Origin: Oscillatoriophycideae cyanobacterium NC_groundwater_1537_Pr4_S-0.65um_50_18
GTDB lineage: Bacteria > Cyanobacteriota > Cyanobacteriia > Elainellales > Elainellaceae
DNA length: 64,000 bases
NCBI GenBank assembly: GCA_016208305.1
Contig: JACQYI010000006.1
Span: 992,001-1,056,000, forward strand
Reading direction: 5' to 3'
The position numbers and the translations under genes are program-made. The notes under the pieces were generated by a model. It worked only from the letters and a program-made list of their open reading frames with translations, searched no databases and had not been told where the DNA came from. Of the stretch, positions 10,116 through 18,337 are shown piece after piece (the first letter of the stretch is position 1; each line of letters opens with the position of its first letter).

Positions 10116-11096
10116 ATGCCTTTTATCCATATCCCTCAGCCCTGGCAACTTCCTGAGCGCGAAGCAACTTCTGAATCGGCCTACCTCAATCGCCGACGTT
10201 TTTTGCAGGGTGTAGTGGGGTGGGGGATTGCCGGAGCAGCCTTGCCGCTCTTGGGTTGCCAAAAACAGCTAACTGACGCCGAGCAGCCGATCGCTCATGT
10301 TAAGCCGCTTTCTGCTCAGAAAAATCCGGCGTTTCTGGAAGTGGGCGATCGCCCCATCACTCATGAGCTACTAGCAGCCACCCATAACAATTTTTATGAG
10401 TTTGGCGGTTCTAAAAACATTTGGCAAAATGCTCAAAATCTTCCCCTAGACAACTGGAAACTTGAGGTAACAGGGCTGGTGAGCAAACCCCGCACCTATG
10501 AGCTGGATGATCTGTACAAATTTCCGTTAGAAGAACGTCTCTATCGCTTTCGCTGTGTCGAGACTTGGGCGATGGTCGTTCCCTGGCTAGGTTTCCCGAT
10601 GAATGCCATTCTCAAAGACGTAGAGCCGACTTCTCAAGCCAAATTTGTGCGCTTTACCTCATATTTCGATCGCAGCGTCACCAAAGGGCCGTCCTTTCCA
10701 CCTGCCGATTTTCTGCCCTTTCCTTACCAAGAAGGGTTACGCATCGAAGAAATGGCCAACGATCTGGCGTTTTTTGCAGTCGGCATCTATGGGCACACGC
10801 TTCCGAAGCAGCATGGCGCACCCATCAGAGCTGTGATTCCCTGGAAGTATGGCTTTAAGGGCGCTAAATCGATCGTCAAAATAGAATTTACGGACACCCA
10901 GCCCGAAACTTTTTGGAACACTCGCGTTCCTGGTGAATACAAATTCGAGGCCAACGTCGAGCCTGAAGTGGCGCATCCTCGCTGGTCGCAACGCAAAGAG
11001 CGGCTGATTGCAGATGGCTCTCAATTTGCCTGGAAGGAAATTCCCACCTTGCCTTACAACGGCTATGGCGAATTCGTAGCAAATTTGTATGCCTAA
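10116..11096 (+). CDS. msrP: Protein-methionine-sulfoxide reductase catalytic subunit MsrP
   Basis: A 326-residue periplasmic molybdoenzyme (formerly YedY) that reduces methionine sulfoxide in exported proteins. It carries a twin-arginine signal (NRRRFLQ followed by a hydrophobic stretch, about 26-48) for folded export with its cofactor. The molybdopterin-ligating cysteine sits in YRFRCVETWAMVVPW (about residue 148). The sulfite-oxidase-type fold continues to the C-terminus with the expected length. In proteobacteria MsrP works with the haem membrane protein MsrQ; none is encoded nearby. It converges with the flavin reductase gene. Confidence 0.92.
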   Translation: MPFIHIPQPWQLPEREATSESAYLNRRRFLQGVVGWGIAGAALPLLGCQKQLTDAEQPIAHVKPLSAQKNPAFLEVGDRPITHELLAATHNNFYEFGGSKNIWQNAQNLPLDNWKLEVTGLVSKPRTYELDDLYKFPLEERLYRFRCVETWAMVVPWLGFPMNAILKDVEPTSQAKFVRFTSYFDRSVTKGPSFPPADFLPFPYQEGLRIEEMANDLAFFAVGIYGHTLPKQHGAPIRAVIPWKYGFKGAKSIVKIEFTDTQPETFWNTRVPGEYKFEANVEPEVAHPRWSQRKERLIADGSQFAWKEIPTLPYNGYGEFVANLYA

Positions 11097-11124
11097 GAGC
11101 TTTCCGTCTCGCAATGGCTAACGA

Positions 11125-11139
11125 GCTTACGGCGTAAGC
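11125..11139. terminator. Short hairpin between convergent genes
   Basis: GCTTAC-GGC-GTAAGC forms a 6-bp stem between the convergent msrP and flavin reductase genes; it overlaps the stop codon of the latter. It is a weak terminator candidate. Confidence 0.35.
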
Positions 11140-12509
11140 GGCTGCATTTCGCCCAAAACGGTGGGAATCAGCTCAGAGACGGTGGGGTGAATCGGGACAG
11201 CCCATTGCAGCGTGGTGTAGGGCTGATCGGCATTAATCATATCGAGCAGCCCGTGAATGGCCTCATCGCCACCCGTACCCAAAATGGCAGCACCCAGAAT
11301 GCGCTGAGTTTCGGCATCGACTAGGATTTTAATCAAACCCTGAGTCTCTCCTTTTTCGATAGCCCGACTCACCTTGGTCATTGGCCTGGTGCCCATGAGC
11401 AGCGGTCGTCCTGAAGCGCGGGCTTGTGCCTCTGTCATGCCAACACGCCCCAGTGGCGGGTCGATATAAAGCGCGTAGGCGGGAATGCGATCGCTCACCC
11501 GTCGTGCCGCACCCTCCAGCAGATTAGCCGCAACAATTTCAAAATCGTTATAGGCCGTGTGGGTAAACGCACCTCGGCCATTGCAATCGCCCAATGCCCA
11601 AATGCCGGGGACATTGGTGCGGAGTTGGTCATCGACCGTGATGTAGCCATGCTCGTCCGTGGCAACGCCAGCCCGATCAAGACCCAGATCCGCTGTGTTG
11701 GGTTGACGGCCGATCGCCAGCAGCACATGACTACCTACCACCTCCGGCACCCCCTCGGTGCAGTCTACCCGCACAGCTACCCCGTCAGCATGAGGCGCAA
11801 AGGCAATGCACTCTGCCCCTGTACGAATTTCAATACCCTCAGCTTCAAGAATCTTTTGAATTGCAGCAGACAGATCCTCATCTTCTCGAGCCACGAGGCG
11901 CGGCCCTTTCTCAACCACCGTCACGGCTGCCCCAAAGCGGCGGTAGATCTGAGCAAACTCCAGTCCAATATAGCTGCCTCCTACCACGACCAAATGACGG
12001 GGAAGGCTGTCCATCGCCAGGATAGAGGTATTGGTCAGATAATTAACCTCTCGCAGACCGGGCATTTCTGGCACCCGTGCCCGCCCTCCAACATTGATAA
12101 AAATTTGTGGTGCGGTGAAGAGTTCGTCGCCAACCCGCAGCGTGTTCGCGCTTTCAAAGGAAGCCTGACCCTGCATCACGGTCAAGCCCTCCATGCCGCG
12201 CAGCCAAGCCTCAACCCCGTTGCGGGAGTTGGCGACAACGGCATTGGCACGCGCCTTCACCCGTTTCATATCCACATCGATCGCACCAGAGATGATCACG
12301 CCATAGTCGGCGGCACGACGGGCAAGATGCGCCGCGTAGGCACTAGCCACAAGGGTTTTGGTCGGCGTGCAGCCCGTGTTGACACAGGTGCCACCAAACA
12401 GATGTCTCTCAATCAGCGCCACCTTCATTCCGGCTGCGGTCAGCCGTCCGGCCAGCGATGGCCCCGCCTGACCTGCACCAACAATCAGAGCATCAAAAGA
12501 CTGAGTCAT
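11127..12509 (-). CDS. MerA/Lpd-like FAD disulfide oxidoreductase
   Basis: A 460-residue class I pyridine nucleotide-disulfide oxidoreductase. An FAD-binding GxGxAG motif lies at about 11-16, the redox-active pair in GGTCVNTGCTPTK (about 40-52), an NAD(P)-binding GGSYIGLEFAQ (about 177), and the C-terminal dimerisation domain ends in the catalytic HPTVSE. Its pattern is closest to mercuric-reductase-like FAD oxidoreductases, but it lacks both an N-terminal metal-binding domain and the C-terminal vicinal cysteines that deliver Hg(II). Mercury detoxification is therefore unlikely; the substrate is unknown. Its ATG overlaps the stop of the DUF4126 gene by 4 bp (ATGA), indicating translational coupling. 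Confidence 0.88.
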   Translation of the reverse strand: MTQSFDALIVGAGQAGPSLAGRLTAAGMKVALIERHLFGGTCVNTGCTPTKTLVASAYAAHLARRAADYGVIISGAIDVDMKRVKARANAVVANSRNGVEAWLRGMEGLTVMQGQASFESANTLRVGDELFTAPQIFINVGGRARVPEMPGLREVNYLTNTSILAMDSLPRHLVVVGGSYIGLEFAQIYRRFGAAVTVVEKGPRLVAREDEDLSAAIQKILEAEGIEIRTGAECIAFAPHADGVAVRVDCTEGVPEVVGSHVLLAIGRQPNTADLGLDRAGVATDEHGYITVDDQLRTNVPGIWALGDCNGRGAFTHTAYNDFEIVAANLLEGAARRVSDRIPAYALYIDPPLGRVGMTEAQARASGRPLLMGTRPMTKVSRAIEKGETQGLIKILVDAETQRILGAAILGTGGDEAIHGLLDMINADQPYTTLQWAVPIHPTVSELIPTVLGEMQPLTP

Positions 12510-12967
12510 CGCAGTAGCCCCACAACTAAAATCGCGCCGATGATAGCGATCGCATCTTCAATCAAGGCCGCCGGAAGATCGCGCCCTAAGGCAGTAGCGA
12601 GTCGAGAACGAGCTGCCGCGCCGCCCAAGGTGCCCAGCACCGCACCGACCACTCCTGCCACCAGACCGCCCAATAGCGCATTGCTTGGGGCACCTAGCGT
12701 AGCTCCTGAGAGGGCACCGCTGACAATGCGGGCACCAAACTGGATGGGAACCTTCCGGCTAGGGGTAGAGGGTAGTTGATCTGTAATGAATTCTCCTAAC
12801 GCCAGCAGCGAGAAAATCCAGGGGGTGAAGCGGTAGCCCATGAATGCAAGCCAGCTTCCATCGAGATTGAGAAACCCCAGATAGGCTGCCCAACTCATAG
12901 CAGCAGGGGCAGTCATGGTGCGTAAACCAGCAATGATACCTATGACAAAAGCAAGGAAATAAACCAT
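12506..12967 (-). CDS. DUF4126 family membrane protein
   Basis: A 153-residue protein starting MVYFLAFVIGIIAGLRTMTAPAA, the typical DUF4126 start. The open frame extends 44 codons further upstream, but that part is polar and unlike the family, so I place the start at the ATG at 12967. Hydrophobic helices cover about 1-25, 40-60, 75-105 and 130-150, with a Gly/Ala-rich central stretch. It overlaps the downstream flavin reductase gene by 4 bp. Function unknown; the tight coupling suggests the two act together. Confidence 0.8.
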   Translation of the reverse strand: MVYFLAFVIGIIAGLRTMTAPAAMSWAAYLGFLNLDGSWLAFMGYRFTPWIFSLLALGEFITDQLPSTPSRKVPIQFGARIVSGALSGATLGAPSNALLGGLVAGVVGAVLGTLGGAAARSRLATALGRDLPAALIEDAIAIIGAILVVGLLR

Positions 12968-13337
12968 AGTGGCGGACTCACCCTTTTTGGATCTAAGAAG
13001 TTCGCCCAGCCCCTGAGCTATTTTGCGTGATACTCGCCCGTCGATCGCCCTGATTTTGGCATAGGGCAACTGTCCACATGGCGCTGGCAAAAATTCCAAA
13101 CGCCGCAGACCAAGAACGGGCTGATCACACCGGGCACCGTGATTGCGAAATCATGGCACACAATAATTGTTGGAGTCAACGGCTGACTGTTTTCATCTGC
13201 TTTTGCAAGGGTTGAATCGCTAAAGGGCGATCGCTCCTAGCCACAGAGATGAGTAATGCGTCAACATGGCTATGCGATGTGATTGCCTTGACTATGCTGT
13301 TTTTCATCCTGTAAGAAGGGCAAGTATCATCAATTTG
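12968..13337. other. Intergenic stretch, nothing recognised
   Basis: It contains the upstream region of the DUF4126-reductase operon and the 3' end of the protease-like gene. The open frames here are not protein-like. Confidence 0.35.
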
Positions 13338-14414
13338 TCAGTCAGGCATCGTGACCCATCCCATATCCTGCAAAATACCCAGCACGATCAATCCAGGATC
13401 GTGAATTGCTTCAGATGCTCCAAAGTAAGGCGTGTTCAAGGAATTAGGACTTCCCGCAGGATAAGTCTTCTCATCAAGATGAGCGTAGCTTGAACCGGGT
13501 TCCCATCGGCGAGGAGCAAACAGCTTAGGGGGTTGACCAGCATTAGCCTTGATAGCATGGGTACCGTTGAAGAAAAGGTTATTCCCTGTTAACTGTCTAC
13601 CAAGTGCTTTTGAAGGATTAGGAAATCGTCTGGTATTTAAGAGAGACTGTCCAGAACCATTGACGACAAATCGATCATACAGTCCAGGATAGCCTCCCAC
13701 TCCCCCACTTCCTTGACCTGTAGTAGGGTTATATTTCAAAAGCCGAGGAGATGCTAGTGCATGATAGATTTCATGCATTGCAACGGTCGCCATGTCATAC
13801 TGCCCCTGCGGAACTCTACCATCTGTACCCAGATACCATCGCTGACGAGAGTTCAGGTTGATTAATGCATCAGGCAGCTTTGGTGCCAAATCTCTACCAG
13901 AAATTGCATTGGCAAGTGCAGGTCCATACCAGGTATTTCGCCTGAAAGAAGGAAAGTTTCGTACTCCGTAGGTGATCCCACTGCTACCTAAAGTACTCGG
14001 ATTGTCTTTTTTCCAAGTGACTCGAATCTGAATAGGAATAGAAGAGTAGATTAACGTTTGCCAAATGTTAGCGGCATACTGAAATGCTGCTCGAACGAGC
14101 TGGGGAACCTTCCCCACATAGATGAAATTGATGTCTGATGTTTGGACGTTAGCAGCTAAGCGATTTTGGATTAATGATGAGGGTTCAATGCGGGTAAAGG
14201 ATGTTGTACGGCTGGCATATAATGTTGTGTTATCTTGTGTGAATCGCCGCACTTGTAACCTTAGGCTAGAGTCGTTGTCAGAAGCACGAAATAAAGGATG
14301 GGTGTTTCGTTGTCTGTTTTTCGACTCAAAAGAAATAGGTCGTTGCTTGTTATCAAAAGTTGGAAAAGATGACTGAGTAACTCGATACTCAGAAAGGCTG
14401 TTTTGAAGAGACAT
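13338..14414 (-). CDS. Zincin-type metalloprotease-like protein
   Basis: About 358 residues from the ATG at 14414, preceded at suitable distance by GGAG; an ATG at 14432 adds six residues. A zinc-protease motif HEIYHALASPR lies about two-thirds along, and the tail has ASEAIHDPGLIVLGILQDMGW. That combination is typical of cyanobacterial secreted zincins related to matrixins (NF038122-like). Before the motif lie a Ser/Arg-rich N-terminus and a beta-rich domain. No classical signal peptide is visible. The usual Gly of the extended HExxHxxG motif is not at its normal position, so catalytic competence is uncertain. Confidence 0.65.
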   Translation of the reverse strand: MSLQNSLSEYRVTQSSFPTFDNKQRPISFESKNRQRNTHPLFRASDNDSSLRLQVRRFTQDNTTLYASRTTSFTRIEPSSLIQNRLAANVQTSDINFIYVGKVPQLVRAAFQYAANIWQTLIYSSIPIQIRVTWKKDNPSTLGSSGITYGVRNFPSFRRNTWYGPALANAISGRDLAPKLPDALINLNSRQRWYLGTDGRVPQGQYDMATVAMHEIYHALASPRLLKYNPTTGQGSGGVGGYPGLYDRFVVNGSGQSLLNTRRFPNPSKALGRQLTGNNLFFNGTHAIKANAGQPPKLFAPRRWEPGSSYAHLDEKTYPAGSPNSLNTPYFGASEAIHDPGLIVLGILQDMGWVTMPD

Positions 14415-14828
14415 AAATATTGCACTCCACATACAGTTGCAATCTCGACATGATTTGCAACTGCAAGACTGGATTAAAAAAATAGAGTTGTTACTATCAA
14501 AAAATAGATCTATCTCTAATAATCATCCTTCACTATTTGTGCTTAGTATCGATCTGATAACCAATCTTGATAAACAACACAAATATTTCTAAATTGTAGG
14601 GCTGCTGGCAGGCTGATGAAGTGAGGACGGACAACTCTAGCCATATCAGTCACCCAATGCTCCCCGCTCTGCTGGTCATGAGCGAAGGCAAAGTAGGCAT
14701 TTGCAAGGGTTTCGTTTTACCGACCGAGACTGCCGGGGTGCAAATGAGCGTTTAATCTGAAAATAAAATTAATTGATATTTATTAGTTTTGAGCCGCACT
14801 CATTCGACCGTGCGGCTCAAGCCCTGAG
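14415..14828. other. Intergenic stretch between two minus-strand genes
   Basis: AT-rich sequence (14440-14600) with no gene. The only structured element is the hairpin at 14789-14820, recorded separately. Confidence 0.35.
14789..14820 (-). terminator. 11-bp stem hairpin after the small secreted protein gene
   Basis: TTGAGCCGCAC (14789-14799) pairs perfectly with GTGCGGCTCAA (14810-14820) around a 10-nt loop, directly after the stop codon at 14829. On the minus strand it is followed by an AT-rich tail, as expected of an intrinsic terminator. Confidence 0.75.
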
Positions 14829-15143
14829 TTATGTCCGAGCTGTACAAATACCATTAGCCCCATTGCGTCTTGTGTAAGACATGCTTGTGGTGCCATCGGG
14901 ATTCAACGTGACAGAGACCGTGATACCGCGAAGGGTAGCCTCGTAGTAAGTGTCACTGAATTTTTTAAGCCTTGCCTCTTCTCCGTTGATGTAAAAGTAG
15001 CCTCCCTCATCAGCGTGGACTTCAATTCCTGTGGGGCAGGTATAGTTTAGTAGGGGGATGCCTGCTGCATGAACGATGCCAACGATCGCAAATTCAGACG
15101 CAACCATAGCCAGCATAGAAGCAACAATCGATCGCTTATTCAT
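14829..15143 (-). CDS. Small secreted protein with one probable disulfide
   Basis: A 104-residue precursor with a clear signal peptide (MNKR, hydrophobic core about 8-25, Ala-X-Ala-type site near GIVHAAG). The mature part is about 77 residues with two cysteines, one in an N-terminal YTCPTG motif and one near the C-terminus (NGICT), likely paired. The size, the YTC start and the beta-strand pattern loosely recall MliC/PliC lysozyme inhibitors, but I cannot assign it. A strong hairpin follows the stop. Confidence 0.65.
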   Translation of the reverse strand: MNKRSIVASMLAMVASEFAIVGIVHAAGIPLLNYTCPTGIEVHADEGGYFYINGEEARLKKFSDTYYEATLRGITVSVTLNPDGTTSMSYTRRNGANGICTART

Positions 15144-15860
15144 CGCCTTATATTCTCCATTAAAGACACGTTGAAATTGAGGGTTGACTCTTGTTTTAGA
15201 CAGTCAATCTCTCAGGTTAGAACCATTACGCGAATTGAGTAAGAACTAATTCTCACGCTCAATAATATCGTTGATGCGCACAAACAGACAAACTATTTTC
15301 ACCGATCTGTCAACGGTGCTAGAGATTTAACGTTGGTCACACCAGGTCTGCTAGACAAACGCTTTTTCACCCAAAAAACTCAGCATAGTCGTCTGAAAAT
15401 ACCCTCTTTTTAGGAGCTAGACAGCAACTTTACACGATAACTTTAGTATTTCGAATGTTATCTGCTGTTTCGGACGATTAATCTTGAGGTTGAGGTGCCA
15501 ATCCACCATTTTATACAAGACGAGTTCCCTAGTAACAGAGTTAGTCCATTCTTGCTCATTGCTAAGTCGAGCAGGTTTTTCTTGCGGCGCGATCGTACAA
15601 GTTCTTGCAGCGCAAGATTGATTAGTTTTTCTTGAGTAGCAAGGTTAGTGAGACTGAATGGGGAAGGCGATCGCTCCTCAGACCCCGTTACCTACTAAAA
15701 CCTTCCAGGACTGTTCTCTCTCAACCCACCCACTACAACCGCAAGTGCAACATCTTTTTGCGAAGCCAGCTAACGGCGAAATTGTGCGACGGCAAATAAG
15801 CTTGAACTCTCACTGACGACCTCTGTACCGTCCGCACCAACGCATCGTTGGGCTGCGCTG
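15144..15860. other. 0.7-kb intergenic stretch, nothing recognised
   Basis: No protein-like frame or RNA gene is visible. TTTTTCTTG recurs at about 15576 and 15625, and CTTGCGGC/CTTGCAGCGC echo each other nearby. The promoter for the small secreted protein lies at the left end. Confidence 0.4.
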
Positions 15861-16244
15861 CTACATGACATTAACTGAATAGGCACGGATTGCTGTATCG
15901 ACTGTCGCAATTGTTAGCCCATTTTGTAAAGCTTGGCAGATAAGCATTCTGTCAAATGGATCACGATGTAATGGCGGCAGTTTAGCCAGTTGAACTACGC
16001 TACTTTCATCAAGAGTAAGACTGGCAATTTGATGAAGATCGCGCTGCTTGGGTAAATACGTTTCGGGATTCTCCGGCAAAGGAAGCTTGCCCAACTGGTA
16101 TTTGACAATTGCTTCCCAGACTGAAATTGCACTCAGATAGACCTCATTGTCTGGATCACGAATTGCATCTCGAACATTCGTTGACAACTGGATATCGCCA
16201 CTGATGAACCATAAAAAGATGTGGGTATCCAGCAAAATTCTCAT
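15861..16244 (-). CDS. VapC-type PIN-domain toxin ribonuclease
   Basis: A 127-residue PIN-domain protein. The conserved acidic residues for metal binding are visible: Asp6 in the N-terminal LLDTHIFLWF strand, the Glu in SVWEAIVK (about 44) and the Asp pair in HRDPFDRML (about 94-98). This is the WxE/HRDPFDR subgroup of VapC toxins, which cleave RNA when free of antitoxin. It overlaps the antitoxin gene by 4 bp (ATGA), the usual coupling in such pairs. Full length for the family and apparently intact. Confidence 0.9.
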   Translation of the reverse strand: MRILLDTHIFLWFISGDIQLSTNVRDAIRDPDNEVYLSAISVWEAIVKYQLGKLPLPENPETYLPKQRDLHQIASLTLDESSVVQLAKLPPLHRDPFDRMLICQALQNGLTIATVDTAIRAYSVNVM

Positions 16245-16477
16245 TTGCCCTCGAATGCGCTAAGAAGGTCTTCCGGCAAAGGAGCATCAAAATCATCTGG
16301 AACGGTAAACTCGCCTGCACACAAACCAAAGGGTCGCAATTGCTTACTACTGGCAATAGGTCTAAGTTCGGCAATAGGCTTGTCAGATCTAACAATGACA
16401 AGAGTTTCGCCTGCCTCTACCTGATGAAGGTACTTTAAGGGATCACGTTGAATTTCATCAATAGTTACATTCAGCAT
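16241..16477 (-). CDS. Phd/YefM-type antitoxin of the VapBC pair
   Basis: A 78-residue antitoxin starting MLNVTIDEIQRDPLKYL, with the Phd/YefM-like DNA-binding fold followed by a flexible acidic C-terminus that should wrap the toxin. I chose the ATG at 16477 because GAGGTGG lies just upstream; the frame extends 14 codons further without family resemblance. It precedes and overlaps the PIN toxin gene. By analogy the protein represses its own promoter. Confidence 0.88.
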   Translation of the reverse strand: MLNVTIDEIQRDPLKYLHQVEAGETLVIVRSDKPIAELRPIASSKQLRPFGLCAGEFTVPDDFDAPLPEDLLSAFEGK

Positions 16478-16857
16478 TAGCCACCTCGGTGCAAATTTAA
16501 TGAGCAAACAAGTCTCCAAAACCTATAAACGATTCAAAGGCTCTCTAGGTAAAGAGTCTTGATCTGAAAAGCAACTTTAAAAGTTTAAGGCGTTCCGGAG
16601 AAAAAGTTGGACGTACTAGCAACAGTTCTACTGCTGCTTCATGATATTTCAATCTATCCATAATTCTAGAAAAGACTGAGTTGCTCAGACTTGGAAGAAG
16701 GTAATAACGTATCCTACAAGTGGTGAAGACTGCTAACGATCGCGCTCGACGCAGATAACCTTTGCAGCTCAACCGACCATACTGGAGCGTTCCGGTGCAG
16801 CGTGGTTGTTCGACTGCAACTGACGGCTTTTAGTAAGTATGAAGATTTGCAGCCCTA
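16478..16857. other. Intergenic stretch, no supported gene
   Basis: A 75-codon minus-strand frame (16545-16772) has Leu/Arg-rich content and no ribosome site; I do not accept it as a gene. The vapBC promoter must lie at the left end. Confidence 0.35.
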
Positions 16858-17610
16858 TCAATATAAATTCTCATGAAATTTTGTCTCAGAATCTTGTAAG
16901 AAATCATCAACCCTAAATGATGTCAGAATACACGCACTATCAATTCGAATACTTTCATCCTCATTATCTTTAATGTGCCAGCTCCATATCCGACATCTTA
17001 AATCCTTAGGAGTTTTTACGAGAGCTACATGATTAAGTTGTGGATTAATTGGCTGATAAAAACAAATTTTGCCATTGTAAAGCCTACCTGCCACATGAGA
17101 ACAAGCCCTACAGTCTTGATTGCAAATGCTACATAAACTTACATCGGCTACTATGCCAGGACTGAGATAAGAGCCTTCTCCAAAGACATTGCAAAAAAAT
17201 TCTTCTAACCCATCTAAGTCAGAGAAAACTCGATCAATAACTTCACCTTGACAGTATTGTGATGAAAATTGAAGCCGTTCTCGGCAGTCGCACAACTTAA
17301 TCCAAACATTTTCTACAGTTGTATGATCCTTATACCAGTTTCTATCATTAGTTATTTGACATAGCTGAACATATTCATGTAGCCCCTTGAAAAAGACCAA
17401 TAAAATAAGTAGCTTGTTATAGCCCTCTTCATCTATCTCAAGAGTACGTGACTTAAATGCAGAGCCATAGTTTTCTAAAAAATCAATGCAAAGTTGGACT
17501 GCCTCGTTATATTGCTTCTTTTTCATCAAATCTAGCCAAGATTCCGCCAAATCGGAAGCATAGCCTTTAACGTCTCTTATAACGGTACTAAGGGGACTAC
17601 TGCTCATCAT
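16858..17610 (-). CDS. Unknown protein with cysteine/histidine zinc-binding motif
   Basis: A 250-residue protein I do not recognise. The first two thirds (about 10-150) look alpha-helical. At about 165-190 there is a compact metal-site pattern, CSICNQDCRACSH followed by GRLYNGKIC, which probably binds zinc. The C-terminal third is mixed alpha/beta. No signal or membrane segment. It overlaps the upstream 165-aa gene by 14 bp, so the two form a translationally coupled pair. The local sequence is clearly more AT-rich than the flanks and has no HIP1 sites, suggesting recent acquisition. A role in defence is conceivable but rests only on context. Confidence 0.7.
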   Translation of the reverse strand: MMSSSPLSTVIRDVKGYASDLAESWLDLMKKKQYNEAVQLCIDFLENYGSAFKSRTLEIDEEGYNKLLILLVFFKGLHEYVQLCQITNDRNWYKDHTTVENVWIKLCDCRERLQFSSQYCQGEVIDRVFSDLDGLEEFFCNVFGEGSYLSPGIVADVSLCSICNQDCRACSHVAGRLYNGKICFYQPINPQLNHVALVKTPKDLRCRIWSWHIKDNEDESIRIDSACILTSFRVDDFLQDSETKFHENLY

Positions 17611-18094
17611 TAATACTCTTAAGAACTTTTAGAAAGGTATCTGCATCACCGTTATATTTAATTTCAGCAGAAATCTTTCCATCCATAATTTTAAGATCTG
17701 CATAAACTTGTGTTCCTTCAGAATCGTCAGATTTCTGGGAGGCTTTCAGTTGATTTGTAGCATCTAGCTTTTTCTGAATCTTTTCCCCAAGTAAGCGACC
17801 TATTACGCTAATAAATAAGGGTAATGCTGCATGGTTTAGAATCCAAATACTGCCAAGCCATATATCTACTCCTCTACGCTCCGAAATTTTAGCGTTTAGT
17901 CCAAGATCATATGAGTTTGCACACTTAACACCTTCTTCTTTAAGAAGTTTGCTTAAAGTAATGGATTCGCCTGAATCTACTAACTGAGTAGTTTCTATTT
18001 GATTCTCAATATTTTCGGGAAGGCATAGTATTTGATACTGACTAGCAACATCAGGATCAATACCGAGTTTACTTAAAAGCTTAACATCCTCCAT
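17597..18094 (-). CDS. Unknown protein with one membrane segment, pair partner
   Basis: A 165-residue protein, first gene of an overlapping pair. The N-terminal 80 residues are soluble and acidic. A hydrophobic helix lies at about 79-97 (GSIWILNHAALPLFISVIG), followed by a Lys-rich, Ser/Asp linker. The last 35 residues contain two predicted beta strands and a helix (ADLKIMDGKISAEIKYNG, then FLKVLKSI). This could tether a small C-terminal domain to the membrane. Its stop lies inside the start of the 250-aa gene. No homologue comes to mind. Confidence 0.68.
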   Translation of the reverse strand: MEDVKLLSKLGIDPDVASQYQILCLPENIENQIETTQLVDSGESITLSKLLKEEGVKCANSYDLGLNAKISERRGVDIWLGSIWILNHAALPLFISVIGRLLGEKIQKKLDATNQLKASQKSDDSEGTQVYADLKIMDGKISAEIKYNGDADTFLKVLKSINDEQ

Positions 18095-18337
18095 TATCAG
18101 CCTCGCTATCCTGTCAAGGGTTAGAACTGTTCAATTCTAGCCAAAAAATCGTTCTACTTACCATCTAATTGCTTGCTGATATCTAATTACACAGCTTTCT
18201 GGATAAGTCGATCTGCAAGCCCCATCTAAGAGCTAAGCAGTTGAACGTTCTGATTGAGCGGCTCGAAGCCATATTACACCTACTACAGATAGTTTCTGTA
18301 AGTCCGCTCCAATCAGGTTGTTGTACCGCGTCATACT

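Noticed and set aside
11127-12509. Functional mercuric reductase with a mer operon
   Set aside because: No C-terminal cysteine pair, no metal-binding domain, and no merR, merT or merP nearby.
11424-12779. 451-codon plus-strand open frame
   Set aside because: It is the antisense shadow of the flavin reductase, whose motifs are unambiguous; residue content is Arg/His/Pro-rich as in shadows.
16545-16772. 75-codon minus-strand frame next to vapBC
   Set aside because: No ribosome site or recognisable fold; could be a remnant but nothing supports it.
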